DNA from: Thermoguttaceae bacterium
GTDB lineage: Bacteria > Planctomycetota > Planctomycetia > Pirellulales > Thermoguttaceae
Direction: 5' to 3'
DNA length: 8,246 nucleotides
Assembly: GCA_024653385.1 (NCBI GenBank)
Contig: JANLFZ010000205.1
Location: forward strand, 1 to 8,246
The first letter of the stretch is position 1. The number at the start of each line of letters is the position of its first letter. The translations under genes and the position numbers were made by a program. Positions 1 to 4,685 of this stretch are shown here, one piece after another. Below the pieces are notes generated by a model. It was not told the origin of the DNA. It was given only the letters and a program-made list of their open reading frames with translations, and searched no databases.

Positions 1-22
1 GGCCGACGCACGGCCAGAGCGA

Positions 23-520
23 TTGCTGCCGGCTGTGCGGGGCGCGCTGGTTGCGATCGCTTGGATTGCCGTGGGCGTGCCGCTTTTCCTGGCCACGCAA
101 CGCTCCGACGAGGGAACGGTCTTCGCGGACCAACGCCTCATAGTCGTCGATCCAGAGAGCTGGTTAGGGCGAGCGTTTCCCTTGCTTTCCCACGTGGAAG
201 AAGGCGAGCAGTTGCGGCGTGGGCGGTGGGTGGTTGTGCTCTACCGCAAGGACTGCCCAATCTGCCGAGAAGAGCTGCCGAGATACGAAGCCCGCGCGCA
301 GCAGTGGATTCGTTCGGCAGAGCACGCGCGCATTGCCTTGGTCGAAATACCGGCGGGCGCCTCTTCCGTGCGCGACCCGCTGCCACCTGGTTCGGCGTGT
401 CTTCATACGAGGTTGAGTGGGGCGAACGTATGGGTCGTGGCGACTCCACTGGAAGTAAGTCTGGTTGACGGTTGGGTGACGCACGTGTCGCGCACGGGAG
501 ACGAAGACGATGCGTCATAG
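23..520 (+). CDS. Membrane-anchored thioredoxin-like protein (5' end uncertain)
   Basis: Residues about 6-25 form one hydrophobic segment ending near an ATQR boundary, so the rest should lie outside the cytoplasmic membrane. A thioredoxin-like domain follows: a beta-strand (GRWVVVLY, about 67-74), then RKDCPICREELP with the CxxC pair Cys78/Cys81, and further on VVATPLEVSLVDG, where Pro142 fits the cis-proline strand. A role in thiol-disulfide exchange is inferred from these motifs. The TTG start at 23 is provisional: the frame is open to the window edge, and GTG at 35 would place the hydrophobic segment right at the N-terminus. No convincing Shine-Dalgarno precedes either. The 3' end overlaps the C39-like gene by 11 bp. 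In related clusters a MauE/DoxX-type membrane partner could lie upstream, but it is outside this window. The thioredoxin-like call is firm; the exact subfamily is not. Confidence 0.72.
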   Translation: MLPAVRGALVAIAWIAVGVPLFLATQRSDEGTVFADQRLIVVDPESWLGRAFPLLSHVEEGEQLRRGRWVVVLYRKDCPICREELPRYEARAQQWIRSAEHARIALVEIPAGASSVRDPLPPGSACLHTRLSGANVWVVATPLEVSLVDGWVTHVSRTGDEDDAS

Positions 521-1046
521 AGCAGTGTGCGCTTCGCTGCGCCTTCCTGCAATGGCGGTTGGCCTTGCCCTCGGCCTTGGGGTGCGGGCCATGACCGGCG
601 ACCAATCCGCCTCGAGGAGTGCCGGCAACCGCATGGCCCCGGCTGGCGATTGCGGCGCCGCCTGCCTGTATCTCTGCTGCCGGGCGGCTGGAGAGCCCAA
701 GCGCCTACGCGACCTGCGGACACGCCTACGGAGTGTGACCGGGGCCACATCTATGCTCGAACTCAAGCGCGCGGCGGAAGAGATCGGATTTGAAGTCCAA
801 GCGCGTCGGGGAACGTGGGACTCCCTGAATCGCCATCTGCGCGAGAGAGCTTGCGCAGTCTTGCACGTTGACGGAAACCACTTCGTGGGGACGTTCCCCT
901 CGGTTGGAGACGCACGGGTCCTGGTCGCCGACCCCGCGCGCGGCGTGCGCGACATGACTGCGAGCGAGTTTCGCGCCGTGTACGACTGGAACGGCGCCAT
1001 GTTGATTCTCACAATGCACCACCAGGGGCAAGCGAATCGACCATGA
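510..1046 (+). CDS. Stand-alone C39-like cysteine peptidase, exported or membrane-tethered
   Basis: The 178-residue product has a hydrophobic N-terminal segment (about 12-27) and then a single peptidase C39-like domain. The nucleophile motif is GDCGAACLYLCC with Cys48. The family-typical stretch SMLELKRAAEEIGFEVQARR occupies 81-100. His124 lies in HVDGNHFVGTF and Asp141 in VLVADPARG, completing a Cys-His-Asp triad. C39 peptidases are known for cutting after Gly-Gly in leader peptides, usually as the N-terminal domain of an ABC exporter. Here there is no transporter part. The residue six before the cysteine, usually the oxyanion Gln, is Met42, so the mechanism may be altered or the domain non-catalytic. 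The ATG at 510 is preceded by GGGAG (496-500). The gene overlaps the thioredoxin-like gene upstream and, by ATGA, the DUF1573 gene downstream, so the three are probably translated together. The likely substrate is the nearby cysteine-rich protein (inference). Confidence 0.8.
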   Translation: MRHRAVCASLRLPAMAVGLALGLGVRAMTGDQSASRSAGNRMAPAGDCGAACLYLCCRAAGEPKRLRDLRTRLRSVTGATSMLELKRAAEEIGFEVQARRGTWDSLNRHLRERACAVLHVDGNHFVGTFPSVGDARVLVADPARGVRDMTASEFRAVYDWNGAMLILTMHHQGQANRP

Positions 1047-1453
1047 GGAGAGCCACCCCCTTTGTCTGTGCCCTGGCGATCGTGGCGGCAAGCGCCGGCG
1101 CGAGCGTTTGGCTGGTCTATCGCGCACGTTCAGCCCTTGCGGGGCCGTTGCGCATGGAACCGACAAGCATCGAACTCGGGGATCTGATGGTTCGCGAGTC
1201 GCGCGGCTTCGAGGTTCGCGTCCAGAACGTCAGCGCCCAGACCGTCGAGTTGGCACAGGTCAGTTCCGGTTGCACCTGCACCAACGTCCGCATCGACTCG
1301 GCGAGTCCTAGCATGATGCGGCTGGTTTTTGCGGTCAAGGGCCCGATTCGCGGCGCGGCGATGGATGGAAGCATCGAGATTTCGCTTCGGCACCGACGCA
1401 CCGGCCGCGCGATCACGCTTGCCGTGCCCGTGTCTGGGTTTGTCGTGCAGTAG
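1043..1453 (+). CDS. DUF1573 domain protein, membrane-anchored
   Basis: The 136-residue product has an N-terminal hydrophobic anchor (about 7-26) and one DUF1573 domain of an immunoglobulin-like, ASH-type beta-sandwich. Visible hallmarks are LRMEPTSIELGDL (about 36-48), the strand GFEVRVQNVSAQTVELAQV, and the SSGCTCTN segment with Cys77 and Cys79, matching the usual SCGCT motif. The C-terminal strands end in ITLAVPVSGFVV. DUF1573 proteins are abundant in Planctomycetes and Bacteroidetes, and their molecular role is not established. The start is fixed by the 4-bp ATGA overlap with the C39-like gene, which indicates translational coupling. The vicinal cysteines beside an exported thioredoxin-like protein suggest a redox-responsive or disulfide-relay role, but this is inferred from context only. 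Confidence 0.85.
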   Translation: MRRATPFVCALAIVAASAGASVWLVYRARSALAGPLRMEPTSIELGDLMVRESRGFEVRVQNVSAQTVELAQVSSGCTCTNVRIDSASPSMMRLVFAVKGPIRGAAMDGSIEISLRHRRTGRAITLAVPVSGFVVQ

Positions 1454-1507
1454 CGCTAATCGGCGCTGCTGTTCTTGGAAGACTGTGTCCGTGACGTTGA
1501 GTGAACG

Positions 1508-1516
1508 AGGAGGTGA
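1508..1516 (+). promoter_or_regulatory. Near-consensus Shine-Dalgarno of the cysteine-rich gene
   Basis: AGGAGGTGA lies three bases before the ATG at 1520 and is complementary over eight or nine bases to the 16S rRNA 3' end. It is much stronger than the ribosome sites of the neighbouring genes. This suggests the cysteine-rich product is made in excess over the peptidase and the thioredoxin-like protein. It also fixes the start codon. Confidence 0.75.
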
Positions 1517-1519
1517 ATC

Positions 1520-2020
1520 ATGTGGGAACGAGTTGCGTGGTCGGGGCTGTTGCTTGTCGCGGTGCTCGTGCTGCCCTGCTTGATGTGCTGGGGCGTGACC
1601 GAGGCCCGCCTCGGCGATGAGGCTCTCACGACGATGCTCGGTGGGGTCAACCCCAGTTGGTGTAGACCGTGTACGAACTGCAAGACCACATCGACGCCGC
1701 GGTGTTCGGACGACACTACCTGTACGAAATACCACGAGTACGATTTCTGTCCTAACCGGACGCAGCAATCGGTGTTTTTTGGTGCAGAGGAGTGCAGTAC
1801 GAGGTACGGGAACCAGGTTTGCCAACGCGAACAGAACGCTTCGTGGATGAAGTGCTGGGAAACGTCATCGTGCTGGTGTGTTTGGAGCCTGTCCAGCGAT
1901 CGTTACGTATGCGAACGGAACAAGACCCTCAATGCTGTGAAGGTGATGGCGATCACCGATCATGTCAATTGCCAATCCAGCGCGCCGCCGACCGAATGGT
2001 CGCCCAATCCATGCTACTGA
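1520..2020 (+). CDS. Small exported cysteine-rich protein with a double-glycine-like leader motif
   Basis: The 166-residue product does not match a family I can name. Residues 1-26 form an N-terminal hydrophobic segment with one preceding Arg, so export or membrane insertion is likely. The next stretch is LGDEALTTMLGG (31-42), with hydrophobic residues at -12, -7 and -4 and Gly-Gly at -2/-1 relative to a putative cut after Gly42. This is the spacing of double-glycine leaders cut by C39 peptidases. The acidic residue sits at -9 rather than the usual -8. The remaining 124 residues contain 14 cysteines, starting with SWCRPCTNC, and many Trp, Thr, Ser and Asn residues, as expected of a disulfide-stabilised secreted peptide. 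Local GC is lower than in the neighbouring genes. It starts 66 bp after the DUF1573 gene, with a very strong ribosome site and no clear separate promoter. The gene is well supported; its function as a matured secreted peptide is inference. Confidence 0.75.
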   Translation: MWERVAWSGLLLVAVLVLPCLMCWGVTEARLGDEALTTMLGGVNPSWCRPCTNCKTTSTPRCSDDTTCTKYHEYDFCPNRTQQSVFFGAEECSTRYGNQVCQREQNASWMKCWETSSCWCVWSLSSDRYVCERNKTLNAVKVMAITDHVNCQSSAPPTEWSPNPCY

Positions 2021-2268
2021 TTCGTTCGCATCCATCAAGGTTTGCGGTACGGCGTAACGAATACCGCCGCGCTGGCTTTGGCGTGCCTCGGTTCGTCGAG
2101 AGCGCGCATGTCAACGCGAAGGACCGTCGCCGTGCGCACGCCCGGGATTCGCGCATCGCTGGGCCGTTTGGCAGGGGAGCAAATACCCTCCTACTTCTGC
2201 GAATCGCCGGGACTACGCCGCTGGACGGGTATGAACATCTCTTTGGAATGAGGAGAGCGCTCAAGTGA
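2011..2268 (+). CDS. Doubtful 85-residue ORF bridging two genes
   Basis: From ATG 2011 an open frame runs 85 codons through the only sizeable spacer on this side of the window. It overlaps the end of the cysteine-rich gene by 10 bp and the GTG start of the next gene by 4 bp (GTGA), as coupled operon genes often do. By hand count, third-position GC is about 62%, between the first and second positions, which is weakly compatible with coding. The product is basic (many Arg), has no signal peptide, membrane segment or recognisable domain, and there is no good ribosome site before 2011. A second frame at 2042-2251 is also open, so chance openness in high-GC DNA or a decayed gene are equally good explanations. 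The 2021-2264 interval shows no other clear feature. Confidence 0.25.
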   Translation: MLLIRSHPSRFAVRRNEYRRAGFGVPRFVESAHVNAKDRRRAHARDSRIAGPFGRGANTLLLLRIAGTTPLDGYEHLFGMRRALK

Positions 2269-3287
2269 CCACCTTCTTGCTTGTGACCACCGTTTTCGTG
2301 GTCGCCGAAACGCCTGCCGAGAATGAGGCCGAACTCGCGCTCTTGGTGCGGCGCGCGGCGCTCAGCTCCCGGGCGAACCTGAAGTCGGGGCAGGGATCAG
2401 GCGTTTATCGCGAATACCGGGGCGATGGGAGCCTGGAAGCCGAAATCCCGTTCGAGATCGCCTTTCGCGGGGAAGACAAGTATCACTTGCGGCTCAAGGT
2501 CGGCCGAGCACCGCTGGCTCAATCGGCCTTTCAACAGCGCATCGCGGTGTCTGATGGGTCCGCCGCCTTCTCGCGCGATTTCAACACCGCGCCCGGCGAC
2601 AATCTCGCGATCGAGGCGCACGGGGCGAATTCATTCCAGACCCCCTCCGGCGGGATGCGCGACAACCTGCCCGTCGGCACGGGCGGATTGATACGCGCGG
2701 AGCACCTTGAAAAACACCCCTTGCACATGGAGAGGTTGCCCAACGGGAACCTGCGCGGCCGGTACAAACCTTCCCCGGAGGTGGTCTTCGAGGCCTCGCC
2801 GCATACTGCGTACAACGTGATTCGCGCGGAAACCTGGAGCACCGAGAACAGCGGTCAGGTCTGCGAGGTCGATTGGGCCAAGGACCACGGGGTCTGGTAT
2901 GTGCAACGCAAGAAGGTGCAGTATGTGCGGGCCGGGAAGCCGATCCTGCGATATGAATGGCAGTACGACCGGTTTGAGGCGAACCCGACGCTGCCCGACG
3001 AACTATTCACCTTGGCGGCGTTGTCCCTGCGCAAGGAGGACCGCATCCTCGACCTGCGCTCCGGCCACTCCGGCTGGCACCGGGTGGATCCCGTGATTGC
3101 CGAGGAGGGTCGGCTGGCCACCATGGCCGAGCAGCTCGAGAAGATGCCCCAGACCCTTGCGGCGTCCCCTCCCGTGGTGCCGTCGGGCGTTCGCATCCTC
3201 ATCGTGGCGATCAACGCCGCCGCGGTGATTGCGGTGCTGGTGCTCTGGAGGCTTCATCGAGCCCGGGTTCGGCGCGAAACCGTCTAG
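2265..3287 (+). CDS. Secreted LolA/RseB-like protein with C-terminal membrane anchor
   Basis: The GTG at 2265 is preceded by AGGAG (2251-2255) at good spacing. Upstream in this frame a stop lies at 2232, so the start is well bounded. The 340-residue product begins with a short signal-like segment (MTTFLLVTTVFVVAETPA) lacking the usual basic residues. A long beta-rich region follows with strands such as IPFEIAFRGEDKYHLRLKV and ILRYEWQYDRFEANPTLPDELF. This alternation resembles the half-barrel of LolA, LppX and RseB proteins that bind lipid or act as envelope sensors. The NPTLPDELFTL and following DLRSGHSGWHRVDP segments recall C-terminal regions of uncharacterised planctomycete secreted proteins. 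Residues about 308-329 are a hydrophobic helix followed by an Arg-rich tail, so the body should be anchored outside the membrane. It lies between the cysteine-rich gene and the glycosyltransferase gene. The fold call is tentative; the gene itself is solid. Confidence 0.72.
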   Translation: MTTFLLVTTVFVVAETPAENEAELALLVRRAALSSRANLKSGQGSGVYREYRGDGSLEAEIPFEIAFRGEDKYHLRLKVGRAPLAQSAFQQRIAVSDGSAAFSRDFNTAPGDNLAIEAHGANSFQTPSGGMRDNLPVGTGGLIRAEHLEKHPLHMERLPNGNLRGRYKPSPEVVFEASPHTAYNVIRAETWSTENSGQVCEVDWAKDHGVWYVQRKKVQYVRAGKPILRYEWQYDRFEANPTLPDELFTLAALSLRKEDRILDLRSGHSGWHRVDPVIAEEGRLATMAEQLEKMPQTLAASPPVVPSGVRILIVAINAAAVIAVLVLWRLHRARVRRETV

Positions 3288-3375
3288 CGGAACCGTTGCG
3301 TGCCCGGAACGCCGGCGGCGTGGCGCGGCGAACGATCGTGAAAGGGCCGACGATTCAGAGCAACACAGACGGCCG

Positions 3376-4626
3376 ATGCACAAGAGCTTGTTGAGGACCG
3401 CTGTTGCGCTTTCACGCTCGGCCAACTTGGCTGAGGCCGCGTGCGTTTACGCGATTAGCCTGGCGGTCGTGGTAACCGGAATTCTCTTGGGAGCTTGGGT
3501 CTTGGCGCGAGCACCGGTCCCGCCGTGCCCCCGTCACGTGGATTCGAGCGGAAACGCCCTTCTGGAAGCGCTCACGCAATGGAGCGCGCAGTGGCACTTG
3601 GAGATCGCCAGCCGTGGATACCGCTACGACCCCCAAAGACAGTCGGCCGTGGCCTACTTTCCGGCCTATCCGATGCTGGTGCGCGCGGTGCGCTGGGGCA
3701 CGGGGCTCTCGCTTCAAGCGGCGGGTCTGGTCGTTTCCCACGTGCTGCTATTCGGCGCGTTGTGGCTCTTGGCGTTCTACGTGAGGCAACGATTGCCCGA
3801 CGCGCCGCCGCGACTTCGTTGTCTGGCGCTGCTGGCCTTGGGACTCTTTCCAACGGGAGTGTTCCTGCGCGCGGCCTACACGGAATCGCTGTTCTTGTTC
3901 CTTTGTCTGGCGGCGATGTTGGGCATGGAGCGCCGCTGGCCGCTGGTCGCCGTGGCAGGGATCGTGGGGGCGGTGACCGCGGCCCGACCGGTGGGCGTGG
4001 CCATGCTCTTGCCGTTGGGGCAGTATGTCTGGACGACGAGTTGCTCATGGCGTCAGGCGGCATGTCGCATGCTGCGTGTTGGACCCCTTGCTGTGTGGGG
4101 GCTCGCGGCCTATATGGCCTATCAGGCTTGGGCTTTTGGCGAACCGCTGGCGTTTGCCAAGACGCAAGCCCACTGGCGCATGCGCCTTGCGGCGTCGTGC
4201 CCAGAGACGCTCTTGGCGTTGGCCTCGTGGGAACCGATCTGGTCGGTGTATCTCCCTGGCGCGCCGGGCTACTGGCGGAAAATCGATCCCGGCGTTCCCT
4301 TGGCGCTGAGCTACCAGTCGGCGAATTGCGTGCTGTTCGTAGGCTCGGTCGTGCTCGTGGTCGTGGGCGGCGCAAAGAAGTGGCTTACAGGTCGAGAAGT
4401 GGCGCTGGCTGGGTGTCTGTTGGCGATTCCGTATGTCTTGGCGGCGTATCGGTTCTGCATGGTCAGCCAGGGGCGCTACGTGTCGGTGGTGTTTCCGATC
4501 TACTTGGTGCTCGGGCAGTTGCTGTGGCGGATGCCGCGCGTGGCGGCGATGGGCGCACTGATGGTCTCTGCGTTCTACCTCATGGCGTTTGCAGCCATGT
4601 TGGCCGCAGGATACCTCGTAGGCTGA
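3376..4626 (+). CDS. Polytopic GT-C glycosyltransferase, PIG-V/Gpi18-like
   Basis: The 416-residue product has about nine hydrophobic segments. The large first extracytoplasmic loop carries the family pattern: WSAQWHLEIASRGYRYD (69-85), then YFPAYPMLVRAV (94-105). Later hallmarks are AYTESLFLFL (167-176), TAARPVG (201-207) and GRYVSVVFPIYLVLG near the C-terminus. The family (Pfam Mannosyl_trans2, COG5542) transfers sugars from polyprenyl-phosphate donors on the outer membrane face. Members usually read WD in the first loop, with the Asp taken as catalytic or metal-binding; here it is Trp69-Ser70. The frame is open upstream from 3229, overlapping the preceding gene. I chose the ATG at 3376 because it places a short basic stretch before the first membrane helix and avoids the overlap. 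No clear Shine-Dalgarno precedes it. The methyltransferase gene 59 bp downstream may act on the same glycan (inference). Confidence 0.82.
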   Translation: MHKSLLRTAVALSRSANLAEAACVYAISLAVVVTGILLGAWVLARAPVPPCPRHVDSSGNALLEALTQWSAQWHLEIASRGYRYDPQRQSAVAYFPAYPMLVRAVRWGTGLSLQAAGLVVSHVLLFGALWLLAFYVRQRLPDAPPRLRCLALLALGLFPTGVFLRAAYTESLFLFLCLAAMLGMERRWPLVAVAGIVGAVTAARPVGVAMLLPLGQYVWTTSCSWRQAACRMLRVGPLAVWGLAAYMAYQAWAFGEPLAFAKTQAHWRMRLAASCPETLLALASWEPIWSVYLPGAPGYWRKIDPGVPLALSYQSANCVLFVGSVVLVVVGGAKKWLTGREVALAGCLLAIPYVLAAYRFCMVSQGRYVSVVFPIYLVLGQLLWRMPRVAAMGALMVSAFYLMAFAAMLAAGYLVG

Positions 4627-4685
4627 CACCGCCGTGACGTTGGCCCGACAGACAACCTCCGTGACCGTGGGACAGGGGGTGCGAT

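Noticed and set aside
1792..2010. Upstream extension of the 85-residue frame inside the Cys-rich gene
   Set aside because: It overlaps a well-supported gene in another frame and shows no domain or ribosome site. Only the part from 2011 is worth keeping as a doubtful candidate.
2044..2067. Hairpin GCGGTA / TACCGC with a 12-nt loop after the Cys-rich gene, as a terminator
   Set aside because: The stem is only 6 bp, the loop is long and no T-run follows, so it is within what chance gives.
3229..3375. Longer N-terminus for the glycosyltransferase from GTG 3229
   Set aside because: It would overlap the preceding gene by 59 bp and add a low-complexity Arg-rich stretch not expected before the first membrane helix.
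3495..4637. Long plus-strand frame overlapping the glycosyltransferase
   Set aside because: Its composition is Gly/Arg/Ala-rich with no domain, while the overlapping frame encodes a recognisable GT-C protein.
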